A DNA stretch of 54,184 bases from an uncultured Clostridia bacterium (GCA_947625915.1 CANQPX010000011.1:1-54184); one strand, 5' to 3'. Shown: positions 8,147 to 17,335, counted from the first letter of the stretch. A program made the numbers and translations. The notes: generated from the sequence alone by a model not told the origin.

Positions 8147-9166
8147 TTATTGTATCGGCAAAGCCGCTGTTTCTGACTGTAACGATGTTTCCTCAAAGGC
8201 AGTCGGAGCCGTAGCGGCAGATGCGGCGGTCTGAGCTTCGGTCTGCAAAATTTCGGGAAATGTTTCGGTTATGGCGGTCTGCACCGCGCTGAGTACAACG
8301 GGATATGCGGCGCCTTTGAAATGCAGTCCGTCATTTTCCGCAAAATCGTCCGCAAGGTACCCCGTACTTCCCTGAAGGAGCGGGAATATATCCACGAACA
8401 GTGCCGATCTGTCATCGGCTACCTTTTTAATATGTTCGTTATAATTGCTTATATTCGTAAGGTTTTCGGGTTTTTCTTTTTCATGTTCTTCCGTAACGGG
8501 GGGAATAGACAGCACCGCTATTTTTGAGTTCGGACATTTTTCGCGGAGCGCGTCTATGAACTCGCCCATTTTTTCCGCCATATAGTCCTCCGAGAGGTAG
8601 GAAAGCCCGTTTGTGCCGAGCATGATACAGATACAATCCGGATCGCAGGCGGCGGCTTTATCATAAACGCTTTCTTCGTTTATCAGTGTTGTCATTACCG
8701 AAGCGGGAGTAAGACCCACCTGAGCGAAAACATTTTCCGCTTTAAGGTAGCCGTAATTCACCAGCCCTACGGAAATGGAATCTCCTACCATAAATATATT
8801 ATCGAAAAATCCCTTATCGTATTCCGACGGAACAGGCTTTGCGGGATTTGAACCGTCTGCGGGCAGATCCGTTTCTGTTGTTTCCATAACAGTCGTGACT
8901 GAAGAAGGTACTGTAGTAGTAACGGTTATCGGAGCGGAAGTTTCCGCAGCTGCGGTATGAGTTGTTTCCGCAGCGGTATCAACGACGCTTTCTGAGATTA
9001 TCACATGGGGCTGTGTTGCTTCTGCGGAACTGTTTTCAAATCGGAGCATACCGTTTTGCCGCAGAAAATATATTCCCAATAATACTATTATCGTTATTAT
9101 CAGTATAATGATCGTTAACAGAGCCGCAGTGTCTGCGGGAGAAGATCTTGATCTATCATGAGTCAT
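8147..9166 (-). CDS. Membrane-anchored SGNH/GDSL hydrolase
   Basis: The 339-residue protein has an N-terminal membrane helix (about 14-35), a Thr/Ser-rich linker (45-115) and an SGNH domain. The nucleophile motif is MVGDSISVG (Ser130), followed by IMLGTNGL (block with Asn) and DGLHF near residue 290 (catalytic Asp and His). The active site is therefore complete and lies outside the membrane. The family removes or transfers acyl groups on glycans and lipids; the substrate is unknown. AAAGGA is 8 bp before the ATG. It is first in a unit with the DUF4358-like lipoprotein. The last 30 residues are a Thr/Ala-rich tail. Confidence 0.85.
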   Translation of the reverse strand: MTHDRSRSSPADTAALLTIIILIITIIVLLGIYFLRQNGMLRFENSSAEATQPHVIISESVVDTAAETTHTAAAETSAPITVTTTVPSSVTTVMETTETDLPADGSNPAKPVPSEYDKGFFDNIFMVGDSISVGLVNYGYLKAENVFAQVGLTPASVMTTLINEESVYDKAAACDPDCICIMLGTNGLSYLSEDYMAEKMGEFIDALREKCPNSKIAVLSIPPVTEEHEKEKPENLTNISNYNEHIKKVADDRSALFVDIFPLLQGSTGYLADDFAENDGLHFKGAAYPVVLSAVQTAITETFPEILQTEAQTAASAATAPTAFEETSLQSETAALPIQ

Positions 9167-9407
9167 GGCAATGATCCTTTACATATCGAGGGAAATTTTT
9201 GTGCAATATTTCAGCATACATATATTATTATACAACGGTTTCAAATGTTTTTCAAGTATTATTTTCATTTTCCGTCAATTTACAATTATTTTTTTACTTT
9301 GGAGCAAAATCTCTGATTTCTGCAATAAATAAAGTGTAATTTTTGTATTTTAATAAGAGGAAATTTGAGGTAAAGTATTTATAGTAATTGTTGAAAGAAG
9401 CTGCTTT

Positions 9408-11003
9408 ATGAAAAATGTATTTTTGAAAAAATTTTTGTCTTTTTTTGCCGCTGTCTCCATGACGGCAATGTTCTGCTCCTGTGACAGCGGAAATAACGGT
9501 GAGACCGGTACATCTGTTCCGACGGAAAGTTCTTCCGCTGCCGAAAGCGAAGTTACTTCCGCTTCCGAAACACAGACTGAGACCGAAACGAGCGTTGTTG
9601 TCCCGCCTATGGACACTTCTCCGATAACGCTTTCGCTTTTTATTTTCGGCGAACATGAGGATATCCCCTTTGATGATGCCGCCGCAGCGGCGATAACCGA
9701 AAAAACAGGCGTTACTCTCAATGTTTCCGTTTTTGAAAACGATCTGCCCGCAGATGTCCTTTCCGAAAGCGAGGAACTTCCCGATCTTATTTATGCGGGG
9801 GAAAATACTGCCGATCTTATCGGAAACGGAAGTATTATCCCACTTAACGATCTGACCGACATTTACGGGGAGAATTTCAGGAACTTTTACGGAGAATATT
9901 TTGACAGCCTCAAAGAAGCCGACGGTAACATCTATACTTTCGGAACAGGCGGTTCTTCGCCTGCGGTGCTTACCGATGAAGGTACGTTCAGCATACGCCA
10001 CGATGTCCTTGCGGAAACGGGTTATCCCGAAATAAAGACCCTTTCCGATCTGGAAAGCTGCATCTCGTCATACATGGAGTCACATTCGGGAAATACGGGA
10101 CTGCTTTTGTGTGGCGGTCCCATACAGTTCTATGAAACGACTATAAGCGAAAGAGTGAATTATGTTCTCGGATATCCCAATGACGGGGAATTTCTTGTTG
10201 ACGAGGACGCGAAAACAGCTTCCTACAAATGGCTCGATCCGAGAGCGGGGGAATTCGTAAAATGGCTGAACCATATGTATAACACAGGCTTGCTTGACAG
10301 CGATTCCTACGCGCTGAAGGAAGGCGCCTATTACGATAAGATCTCACAGGGCAGGGTGATCGCCGTAGCAGGCTGCCCCGAGGAGTATGCCGAAAACTAT
10401 TGTCCGCTTTCGGTAACTCTTGACAGCAGTATGCAGACCATGTTCAATGCTCATAACGATCTTTCCGTTCCGTACGGCATAGCAATAACAAGTTCCTGCA
10501 AAGATCCCGAGCGCGCATACCGTTTCCTTGATTGGTGGTGCAGCGATGAAGCGCAGGAAATAATACTTTCCGACTACGATGAAGAAAATTTTTACAGGCG
10601 TTACGCCGAACCGTTCCCCATGATAAGCGTTACACAAAAGGACAGCGGCGGGAACTATATTTCTCCGCTCCTTGATGATATAATTTCCGCCTATTCCGAT
10701 CGGGAACGCGCAACTCTTGACGGTTACGGCATAAAGATATTTGCGGATCTTTTCCCGTCTGCGGAGGAACTTCCCCGCATAGACAGGACGCTCATAAGCG
10801 AATACGATCTTCCCGCAATGAGCGAGGAAAGCATTTTGCTTGAAACTCTTGAAACGTATATGAAGACCGAAGTGCGGAACGCCATCACCTGCTCCGAAGA
10901 AGAATTTGACGGAAAATGGGCGGAAGTCACCGCATGGTGCGAAGAAAACGGCGCAAAAGAACTGGAAACTCTTTTTACCGAACGCTTACGAGCCGATGAA
11001 TGA
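9408..11003 (+). CDS. Extracellular solute-binding lipoprotein (family 1, probable sugar ABC transporter)
   Basis: The 531-residue precursor has a lipoprotein signal peptide with lipobox FCSC (Cys23 region), an acidic Ser/Thr linker and a two-lobed binding domain. It contains the EKTGVTLNVS segment near residue 103 and the late motif YGIAITSSCKDPERAYRFLDWWCSDEAQE (given here as the known family pattern of a Pro-Glu-X-Ala-Tyr-Arg helix). It would capture an oligosaccharide for an ABC importer, but no permease or ATPase gene is adjacent, so its partners lie elsewhere. Its RBS (GAAAG) is weak. It converges on xylB and shares a bidirectional terminator with it. Confidence 0.8.
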   Translation: MKNVFLKKFLSFFAAVSMTAMFCSCDSGNNGETGTSVPTESSSAAESEVTSASETQTETETSVVVPPMDTSPITLSLFIFGEHEDIPFDDAAAAAITEKTGVTLNVSVFENDLPADVLSESEELPDLIYAGENTADLIGNGSIIPLNDLTDIYGENFRNFYGEYFDSLKEADGNIYTFGTGGSSPAVLTDEGTFSIRHDVLAETGYPEIKTLSDLESCISSYMESHSGNTGLLLCGGPIQFYETTISERVNYVLGYPNDGEFLVDEDAKTASYKWLDPRAGEFVKWLNHMYNTGLLDSDSYALKEGAYYDKISQGRVIAVAGCPEEYAENYCPLSVTLDSSMQTMFNAHNDLSVPYGIAITSSCKDPERAYRFLDWWCSDEAQEIILSDYDEENFYRRYAEPFPMISVTQKDSGGNYISPLLDDIISAYSDRERATLDGYGIKIFADLFPSAEELPRIDRTLISEYDLPAMSEESILLETLETYMKTEVRNAITCSEEEFDGKWAEVTAWCEENGAKELETLFTERLRADE

Positions 11004-11030
11004 AGATAATATGCTCCGATAAAATAAAAA

Positions 11031-11068
11031 CTCCTGCCGATATTAATGTTACATCGGCAGGAGCATTA
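11031..11068. terminator. Bidirectional terminator between the solute-binding protein and xylB
   Basis: CTCCTGCCGAT and ATCGGCAGGAG form an 11-bp perfect stem. On the plus strand it is followed by CATTATTTTT and on the minus strand by TTTTTATTTT, so it can stop both genes. No repeat element has inserted here, which makes it a useful comparison for the gaps that carry one. Confidence 0.9.
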
Positions 11069-11093
11069 TTTTTGTTATGCGATATTTGCGATA

Positions 11094-12617
11094 TCAAAGT
11101 TCCGCAAGTTTTGCACATTTTTCCTTTACGGCAGGATATATCTCATCGTAAAGGCGGAAGTATTTTTCATAAGCCGCTGTGTTTTCCTTTATCGGCTCTT
11201 GTATCTTGTTTATTCCGACTATCTTTTCGCAGGCTTCCTGTACTGTCTTATAAACGCCCGCTCCCACAAGTGCAAGTATTGCCACTCCCAGAGCAGGTCC
11301 TTCCTTTGAAGAAGCTGTCTTTACGGGACAAGCGTAAAGATCCGCCAGCATTTGTCTCCATAACGGGGAAGTTCCTCCGCCGCCGCAAGCCATCATATCC
11401 GAAACGTTTATGCCCATTTCTCTGCATATCTCAACGCAGTCTCTCAGCGAATATGCCACGCCTTCCATTACCGCGCGGAGCATATCCTTCTTTGTATGCA
11501 TCGCCGAAAGACCGAAGAACATTCCTCTTGCGTTCGGGTCAAGGTGAGGAGTTCTTTCGCCCATAAGGTAAGGAAGATATATCAGGCGGTTCGCACCGAT
11601 AGGAACGGTTTCCGCTTCTTTGTCTATAAGGTAATATTCATCAACGCCCATAAGCTTTGCGGTATCTTTTTCGGCTTGGCAGAAGTTGTCTCTGAACCAT
11701 TTAAGTGAAAGTCCCGCGCCTTGTGTAACGCCCATTATATGCCATTCTCCGGGAACAGCCGCGCAGCAGGTGTGGACTCTGCCCTGCGGGTCGATGGAAA
11801 CTTTCGGAGTATGTGCGAACACAACGCCGGAAGTTCCTATGGTAGTGAAAGCTTTTCCGTCTTTTACAACGCCTGTTCCCACGGCAGCGGCAGCATTATC
11901 GCCTGCGCCGCCCACAACTATCGTTCCTTCGGCAAGTCCTGTAAGTTCCGCAGCCGAAGCTGTGATCTTTCCTGTAACTTCACAGGATTCATAGACTTTT
12001 GCCAGCATGGACATATCTATGCCGAGAGCGCCGCATACTTCCTTGCTCCAACAGCGGTTGGGAACGTCCAGCAGCTGCATTCCCGAAGCGTCTGAAACTT
12101 CCGTTGCAAATTCTCCCGTAAGTCTGTATCTTACATAATCTTTAGGGAGCAGTATGTGGCGGCATTTCTTATAATTTTCGGGTTCATTGTTCCTTACCCA
12201 AAGTATTTTTGCCGCAGTCCAGCCTGTAAGAGCGGGGTTTGCGGTTATTTTGATAAGTTTTTCTCTGCCGAGTTTTTCGTTCATTTCGTCGACTTCCGCG
12301 GCAGTTCTCTGGTCGCACCATATTATGGAGCGGCGGATAACGCTGCCGTTTTCGTCAAGCATTACAAGACCGTGCATTTGTCCCGAAAGACCTATGCCAA
12401 CGATATCCTTGTTATTGACTTTGCTGTTTTCGATAACTGTTTTTATTGTGGAAACAGCGGCATTGTACCAATCTTCGGGATCCTGTTCCGCATAGCCGTT
12501 TTTGGGCTGATACATCGTATATTCTACCGTTTCCGAAGAAATTACCTTGCCTTCCTCATCAAAAAGAACTGTTTTTGTTCCGCTTGTTCCGATGTCGATA
12601 CCGACTGCATAGCGCAT
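11094..12617 (-). CDS. xylB: Xylulokinase
   Basis: The 507-residue FGGY kinase begins with the phosphate-binding GIDIGTSGTKTVLFDEEG segment and has the SGQMHG motif (about 78-83), the GGAGDNAAAAVG motif and ACGGGGTSPLWRQ near residue 415. It phosphorylates D-xylulose to xylulose 5-phosphate, the second step after xylose isomerase. GGGAGGG precedes the ATG. It is the last gene of the xylA cluster, three genes away from xylA. SGQMHG and the operon context favour xylulose over other FGGY substrates. Confidence 0.93.
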   Translation of the reverse strand: MRYAVGIDIGTSGTKTVLFDEEGKVISSETVEYTMYQPKNGYAEQDPEDWYNAAVSTIKTVIENSKVNNKDIVGIGLSGQMHGLVMLDENGSVIRRSIIWCDQRTAAEVDEMNEKLGREKLIKITANPALTGWTAAKILWVRNNEPENYKKCRHILLPKDYVRYRLTGEFATEVSDASGMQLLDVPNRCWSKEVCGALGIDMSMLAKVYESCEVTGKITASAAELTGLAEGTIVVGGAGDNAAAAVGTGVVKDGKAFTTIGTSGVVFAHTPKVSIDPQGRVHTCCAAVPGEWHIMGVTQGAGLSLKWFRDNFCQAEKDTAKLMGVDEYYLIDKEAETVPIGANRLIYLPYLMGERTPHLDPNARGMFFGLSAMHTKKDMLRAVMEGVAYSLRDCVEICREMGINVSDMMACGGGGTSPLWRQMLADLYACPVKTASSKEGPALGVAILALVGAGVYKTVQEACEKIVGINKIQEPIKENTAAYEKYFRLYDEIYPAVKEKCAKLAEL

Positions 12618-12644
12618 TGTTTGACCCTCCCTGAAAAATTTTTA

Positions 12645-13469
12645 TTACATTATGATATCGTCTGCGATATACGGTTTATTTGTGGAATATACCGCGCAGT
12701 AACGATCGGCTTCGTAATGGAACAGCGACAGATAGTACCATCCGAAGTCCCAATAGCAGGCTTCGCTTTTTTCGTAAACGAATTCCGGAGCTTCATCAAA
12801 CTGTTTTGTAAAGTAGTTTATTACTGTTTCCGGAGCAACATTTTCCTCTTTGAACATATATCCGTAAGCGGTAAGTTTTCCCTCGGTGAATTCATACAAA
12901 TGATCGTAATATTTGCTTGAATTGTGAGTAAAAACGCAGTATTCCGAGTCGGCGGGCAGACCTATTATCATAGTGCTGTAGCCGTAAACTTCGTCCGTAT
13001 CGAAACCTTCTCCGTAATAGGAATCGTCTATGACGTCAGTGAATTTTTCGAGCGTCATTCCGAAGTCAATGGCTTCAACGTCTGTAAGTTTTCCGTCATA
13101 TCCGTAATGGTAAAGATATCTGCCTGTTTTCAAGCAGTATTCCGAAGCCATTTTTCCGTCGGACATGAAATAATATTCCGAGCCGTCCGCGAACCGAACG
13201 ACTTTATTTTTTGCCATCACGCCGTTCTGATCGAAGTAATATTTTGCGCCTTGTTTTGATTTGAGCCAACCTGTTTTACGGATACCGTTTGGCTGGATAT
13301 AGTATGTATTGTCCCCAAGCTTCAGCCAGCCGCTTTTGGCGGCAGTGCCGTTTTCATAGTAATATGCATATCCGTATTTTGTTTTTGTCCAGCCTGCCGC
13401 ATCTGCCGTTACAGTTGCAGCCGCCGCAGAAAGTATTACTGCGAGTAATGCGGAAATAATTTTTTTCAT
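12645..13469 (-). CDS. Secreted cell-wall-binding-repeat protein
   Basis: The 274-residue precursor has a signal peptide (MKKIISALLAVILSAAAA) and then about five aromatic repeats of the choline/glucan-binding type (GWxKxxxGxxYYxxxGxxxxxGW, residues 25-115). These are followed by an unassigned C-terminal domain of about 160 residues with YEKSEACYWDFGWYYLSLF near the end. The repeats bind cell-wall or glucan polymers. I chose ATG 13469 with GGGTGAG just upstream; an in-frame GTG at 13478 has no ribosome site. It sits 28 bp before xylB and its RBS overlaps the stop of the upstream 49-residue ORF, suggesting coupled translation. Confidence 0.82.
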   Translation of the reverse strand: MKKIISALLAVILSAAAATVTADAAGWTKTKYGYAYYYENGTAAKSGWLKLGDNTYYIQPNGIRKTGWLKSKQGAKYYFDQNGVMAKNKVVRFADGSEYYFMSDGKMASEYCLKTGRYLYHYGYDGKLTDVEAIDFGMTLEKFTDVIDDSYYGEGFDTDEVYGYSTMIIGLPADSEYCVFTHNSSKYYDHLYEFTEGKLTAYGYMFKEENVAPETVINYFTKQFDEAPEFVYEKSEACYWDFGWYYLSLFHYEADRYCAVYSTNKPYIADDIIM

Positions 13470-13474
13470 AATTC

Positions 13475-13624
13475 TCACCCGTTCGATCTGTTATAGCCGT
13501 TTTCAAATTTTCCTGTTCCGGACATTTCTTCTTTTGACAATTCGCCTTTTCCGTCACTGTCGGTATAACCCGGAGACGCGAACAGCGAACGGTCTATCAG
13601 TGAAAGTATTTCGTTTTTTGTCAT
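13475..13624 (-). CDS. Small 49-residue ORF with an EF-hand-like loop
   Basis: AAAGGA is placed 9 bp before an ATG at 13624. The frame runs to a TGA at 13475-13477 that lies inside the RBS of the next gene, so it looks translated and coupled. The peptide has an N-terminal helix (TKNEILSLIDRSLF) and the loop DSDGKGELSKEE, which fits the 12-residue EF-hand pattern at positions 1, 3, 6, 8 and 12 but has Lys at position 5. It resembles half of a dockerin or a lone EF-hand. There is no signal peptide. Function unknown. Confidence 0.6.
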   Translation of the reverse strand: MTKNEILSLIDRSLFASPGYTDSDGKGELSKEEMSGTGKFENGYNRSNG

Positions 13625-13643
13625 AAAAAATTCCTTTATCAAA

Positions 13644-14189
13644 TCAGTTTTTACCGTTATATTCGTCTTTTAAGATCGCATAACTTGCGAAATCGCCCCA
13701 GATCGGCTCACCGTTATTATCTTTTTTGAAATATGCGCTTTTTATGAAAACGCCTTCCCTGCGAAGTCCCGCGCGTTCAAGAAGTTTTATCGAACGTGTA
13801 TTGAGGACATCTGCTTCCGCGTATATCCTGCGGACGTTCATTTCGGAAAAAGCGTAATTTATCACGCCTTTGACCGCTTCGAGGGCATAGCCGTTCCCCC
13901 AATATTTACGGTTGAAGGAATATCCTATTTCCCAAGTGCCGAAAAACTTTTTATCCTCAAAATAAATTTTCCCGACAAGTTTTCCCGTTTCTTTAATTAT
14001 CACGGCAAAGAAACGTTCATCGCCCGCAAGCTTTTCCGCTTCTTTTATCGCATTTTCATATGTAAACGTGTCATAAGGTTCAAAATAACTTGTCTCTTCG
14101 TCTGTCAGTATCTCAGCAAAGTCTTCGCCGTCGGAGACTTCAAACCTCCGCAGACCGAGCCGTTCCGTTTCAAAAATAAAATTTGTCAT
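13644..14189 (-). CDS. GNAT N-acetyltransferase, RimJ/RimL type
   Basis: The 181-residue protein opens with ETERLGLRRFEVSDGEDFAEIL, the usual start of the RimL-like branch, and has the acetyl-CoA-binding region around FNRKYWGNGYALEAVKGVINYAF (described by its core R-x-x-G-x-G/A variant, YWGNGYA) and LNTRSIKLLERAGLRREG near the end. It would acetylate a protein N-terminus or a small amine. ATG 14189 is preceded by AAGGAA; the longer frame to 14240 runs into the xylA terminator-like hairpin and is rejected. It lies between xylA and the 49-residue ORF in the xyl cluster. Confidence 0.85.
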   Translation of the reverse strand: MTNFIFETERLGLRRFEVSDGEDFAEILTDEETSYFEPYDTFTYENAIKEAEKLAGDERFFAVIIKETGKLVGKIYFEDKKFFGTWEIGYSFNRKYWGNGYALEAVKGVINYAFSEMNVRRIYAEADVLNTRSIKLLERAGLRREGVFIKSAYFKKDNNGEPIWGDFASYAILKDEYNGKN

Positions 14190-14206
14190 ATAAAATTTCC
14201 TTATCT

Positions 14207-14242
14207 GTATTTTGGGAAACCGCATTACACGGTTCCCCAAAA
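14207..14242 (-). terminator. Hairpin between xylA and the acetyltransferase gene
   Basis: ATTTTGGGGAACCG and CGGTTTCCCAAAAT arms on the minus strand form a long stem with one mismatch right after the xylA stop. There is no long U tract, so it may give partial termination or protect the xylA mRNA 3' end rather than fully separate xylA from the genes below. Confidence 0.6.
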
Positions 14243-14252
14243 TAATTTCGGA

Positions 14253-15578
14253 TCAAAGGCTGAACATGATGTTATTGAGGATAGATTCAAGCATTTCCTG
14301 TCTGCCGCTGGTGAGTGAGTCGGTAACTTCGCCCTTTTCGAGAGCATATTTTTCAAGATCCGCAAGAGTAGCCTTGCCGCTGATGATATCCGCGCCTATG
14401 CCTGTGTTCCAAGAAGCGTAGCGGTCTGCAACGAACTTGTCGATCCTTCCGTCTGAAATTATCTTATCCGCAATTTTAAGACCGAGAGCAAATGTGTCCA
14501 TGCCCGCGATATAGCTGTGGAAGATATCTTCCGGAGTGTAAGAACCGCGGCGAGCCTTGGAGTCGAAGTTCAGACCGCCGTTTGTAAATCCGCCTGCTTT
14601 GAGGACTTCATACATACAAAGAGCAGCGTCGTAAACGTTAGTGGGGAACTGGTCGGTATCCCAGCCGAGGAGAGTATCGCCTTGGTTCGCGTCTATAGAG
14701 CCGAAAACGCCGTTATCTCTTGCGACTCTCAGTTCATGCTGGAAAGTGTGCTGTGCAAGTGTAGCGTGGTTAGCTTCGATGTTCATTTTGAAATCCTTGT
14801 CAAGACCGTACTTGCGGAGGAAGCCGAGGACAGTCGCGGTATCGAAATCATACTGATGTTTTGTAGGCTCCTTGGGCTTGGGTTCGATGTAGAAATCGCC
14901 CTTATAGCCTATGGAACGTGCATACTCAACGGTCATTTTCATAAGACGAGCCATATTGTCAAGTTCCAGAGCCATATTTGTATTCAGGAGAGTTTCATAG
15001 CCCTCACGTCCGCCCCAGAAAACGTAACCGTTTCCGCCGAGCTTTACGGTAGCTTCAACGGCTTTCTTTATCTGAGCGGCTGCATAAGCGAAAACGTCTG
15101 CGGAAGGAGAAGTTCCCGCGCCGTGCATATATCTTGGGTGGTCGAAACATTTAGCTGTTCCCCAAAGGCACTTTTTGGAAGGATCTTTCTTCATTTTTTC
15201 GGCAATGTAGTCGGTTACTTCGTCCATTTTGGCATTTGTTTCCGCAAGGCTGCCGTATTCGGGAGAAAGGTCTCTGTCGTGGAAGCAGAAATAGTCTATG
15301 GAAAGCTTATCCATTATTTCAAAAGCAGCGTCCACCTTAGCTTTTGCTCTTGCGGCGGGATCGGATTCGCCCCAGCTCTTATCGGCAGTTCCCACGCCGA
15401 ACATATCGGTTCCGTCGCCGCCCATGGTATGCCACCAAGAAAGGGCAAATTTAAGCTGATCGCGCATTTTCTTTCCGCCGATCGTTGCATCGGGATCATA
15501 ATACTTGAATGCAAGGGGGTTGGTGCTGTTTTTTCCCTCGTAAGGGATCTTGCCTATGCCTTTGAAAAATTCGCTCAT
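14253..15578 (-). CDS. xylA: Xylose isomerase
   Basis: The 441-residue class II isomerase has the family signature blocks [11 protein letters not shown] (catalytic His and Asp), [16 protein letters not shown], and [18 protein letters not shown] (metal-binding Glu and Lys, written here as family motifs), plus [14 protein letters not shown]. It converts D-xylose to D-xylulose in the cytoplasm. ATG 15578 follows AAGGAGG by 9 bp; the 12-residue longer frame is rejected. It heads the xyl cluster ending in xylB and is divergent from a GH4-like gene. A consensus promoter is at 15673-15701. Confidence 0.96.
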   Translation of the reverse strand: MSEFFKGIGKIPYEGKNSTNPLAFKYYDPDATIGGKKMRDQLKFALSWWHTMGGDGTDMFGVGTADKSWGESDPAARAKAKVDAAFEIMDKLSIDYFCFHDRDLSPEYGSLAETNAKMDEVTDYIAEKMKKDPSKKCLWGTAKCFDHPRYMHGAGTSPSADVFAYAAAQIKKAVEATVKLGGNGYVFWGGREGYETLLNTNMALELDNMARLMKMTVEYARSIGYKGDFYIEPKPKEPTKHQYDFDTATVLGFLRKYGLDKDFKMNIEANHATLAQHTFQHELRVARDNGVFGSIDANQGDTLLGWDTDQFPTNVYDAALCMYEVLKAGGFTNGGLNFDSKARRGSYTPEDIFHSYIAGMDTFALGLKIADKIISDGRIDKFVADRYASWNTGIGADIISGKATLADLEKYALEKGEVTDSLTSGRQEMLESILNNIMFSL

Positions 15579-15642
15579 TGGTTTATCCTCCTTAAAATAT
15601 GTACGAAGCCGCACATTTTATTACAAAATTTGCCTTTATCCT

Positions 15643-15659
15643 GCGGAAACGAATTCCGC
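15643..15659. promoter_or_regulatory. Small inverted repeat in the xylA leader
   Basis: GCGGAA and TTCCGC arms flank ACGAA a few bases downstream of the predicted xylA transcription start. It is placed like an operator, and the centre faintly resembles a cre half-site. No XylR-type box is visible. Confidence 0.3.
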
Positions 15660-15672
15660 CTATACACTATAT

Positions 15673-15701
15673 ATTTTACACATAAAACCCGTTACTGTCA
15701 A
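15673..15701 (-). promoter_or_regulatory. Promoter of xylA
   Basis: TTGACA (15696-15701) and TAAAAT (15673-15678) on the minus strand are 17 bp apart, about 95 bp before the xylA start. Confidence 0.75.
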
Positions 15702-15862
15702 GTAGATTTTGTAAATTTTATATAATTGTCATATCTCCGTGCAGGCGGGGGAACCGACGCGGCTTTTGCATGATACGGGAATATTTTGTCATTATTTGTC
15801 GTTAAAGGGATCATACGGCGGGGAATTTTGAAAATATATTTTATATTATTTGGCAAAAACTC

Positions 15863-15891
15863 TTGACAAATCGTCGATTTTGTACAATAAT
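15863..15891 (+). promoter_or_regulatory. Promoter of the GH4-like gene
   Basis: TTGACA (15863-15868) and AATAAT (15886-15891) are 17 bp apart, 37 bp before the chosen start codon. Confidence 0.65.
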
Positions 15892-15928
15892 ATTATTGTA
15901 TAAGTATTTTCTGAAAGGAATATTATTT

Positions 15929-17299
15929 ATGTTGGATAAAGATAAACGGACCAATATCGCATATATCGGCGGCGGCTCTTTCAATTTCGGCTGGAAACTT
16001 TTTTCCGAACTTGCCGCCGAGGAAATATGCGCTGTGATACAACTGTATGACCCCGATAAGCAGCTTTCCTTGTCAAATGAAGCCATCGGCAATAAGCTGC
16101 GGGAATCCCCCGACTGTAAAAGCGACATCATCTACGTTGCCGCCGATACACCGGAAGAAGCCCTCAGGAATGCGGAGATCGTTATTCTTTCCTTTACTCA
16201 GGGAACGGTGGAAGAAGCCGTTACCGAAATGCACCTTCCCGAAACATACGGCATTTACCAGTCTGTGGGCGAGCATACAGGTCCGTCAGGCGTTATAAGA
16301 TCGTTGAAAACGCTGCCCGTTTATATAAAATATACCGAAATGATAAAGGAACTCTGCCCGGAGGCATGGGTAATAAACCTTACGGATCCTATGCCGGAAT
16401 GTCTTTTGATGATGTATGAAGTTTTCCCGGAAATAAAACTTTTCGGTTCAACAGATGAACTGTACCCGACTCTTGATCTGCTTGCGGAAATATGCAAAAA
16501 GGAATACGGCGTTGAACGCGTAAGGCGCAGAGATATAAAATATAACCTTTTGGGAATAAGCGGATTTTGCTTTTTTGACGAAGTCTCATACGGCGGAGAA
16601 AGCATTATCCCGCTGTTCAGGAAGTATGCCGAACAGTATTACGAAAACGGATATGAAGCAAGACAGGCTGAATTCAAGATAAACCCTTTCGCTACGGCTA
16701 ATAAAATAAAATTCGATATGTTCCTGAGATACGGCTGTATACCCGCAGTATCGGATAGGATCGTTGCCGATTTCTGCCCGCCGTGGTACCTTAAAAATCA
16801 GAAAACTATGTCAAGCTGGAAATTCAGCCAGACTACCGTCAATTACCTTAAAAAACTCAAACTGGACAGGCTCAGCAGAGTCCGTCCGCTCATGAACGGG
16901 GACGAGTTCCTGCCGGTGGGCGGCGGTACAACGGACTGCGCTTTGCAGATACGCGCGCTAATGGGACTGGGCAACCTTATTACAAACGTTTGCATGAGGA
17001 ATAAAGGTCAGGTGGAAAATCTTCCCGAAGGCGCGATAGTACATACCAATGCACTTATAAGCAGGAACGCCGTAAAACCCGTTGCGGCGGGAAAACTGAA
17101 CGATGAACTTTACGGCTTGACGATACGCCATGTTGTTAACCAGAAAACTATCGTAAAAGCCGTTAAGGAGCGGGATCTTGATGTGGCGTTCAACGCATTC
17201 CTTAACGATCCGCTGATGACTGCCGATCTGAACGATGCTGCGGAACTTTATAAAGAAATGCTTTCGGCGGTGAGGGTACATTTGCTGTATTATTGTTGA
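15929..17299 (+). CDS. Glycoside hydrolase family 4-like NAD-dependent enzyme, divergent active site
   Basis: The 456-residue protein has an N-terminal Rossmann motif YIGGGSFNFG and the GH4 block EHTGPSGVIRSLKTLPVY. Canonical GH4 enzymes oxidise C3 of the sugar with NAD and need a metal held by a Cys and a His. Here the usual NxTNP block reads NLTDPM, the usual GLCH position reads LFGSTDE, and the usual NH block reads GISGFCFFDEV. Both ligands therefore appear replaced, although the Cys of GFC could substitute. ATG 15929 follows AAAGGA by 9 bp; the upstream 22 codons are rejected. It is divergent from xylA and ends at a terminator duplicated around repeat copy 3. Confidence 0.8.
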   Translation: MLDKDKRTNIAYIGGGSFNFGWKLFSELAAEEICAVIQLYDPDKQLSLSNEAIGNKLRESPDCKSDIIYVAADTPEEALRNAEIVILSFTQGTVEEAVTEMHLPETYGIYQSVGEHTGPSGVIRSLKTLPVYIKYTEMIKELCPEAWVINLTDPMPECLLMMYEVFPEIKLFGSTDELYPTLDLLAEICKKEYGVERVRRRDIKYNLLGISGFCFFDEVSYGGESIIPLFRKYAEQYYENGYEARQAEFKINPFATANKIKFDMFLRYGCIPAVSDRIVADFCPPWYLKNQKTMSSWKFSQTTVNYLKKLKLDRLSRVRPLMNGDEFLPVGGGTTDCALQIRALMGLGNLITNVCMRNKGQVENLPEGAIVHTNALISRNAVKPVAAGKLNDELYGLTIRHVVNQKTIVKAVKERDLDVAFNAFLNDPLMTADLNDAAELYKEMLSAVRVHLLYYC

Positions 17300-17310
17300 A
17301 TAATAATGTT

Positions 17311-17330
17311 GAGGTGTGCGCGAAAAGGCG
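17311..17330. terminator. Truncated left copy of a terminator hairpin
   Basis: GAGGTGTGCGCGAAAAGGCG matches the first half of the intact hairpin at 17705-17728 with two differences. It stops in the descending arm, just before repeat copy 3 begins. Confidence 0.6.
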
Positions 17331-17335
17331 TAATT

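Noticed and set aside
9294-10001. A minus-strand ORF opposite the solute-binding gene
   Set aside because: No RBS, no domain, and it overlaps the signal-peptide-encoding end of a clear lipoprotein gene.
15579-15928. XylR operator between xylA and the GH4-like gene
   Set aside because: I looked for the long AGTTAGTTT-type dyad and did not find it; only a 6-bp-arm repeat is present.
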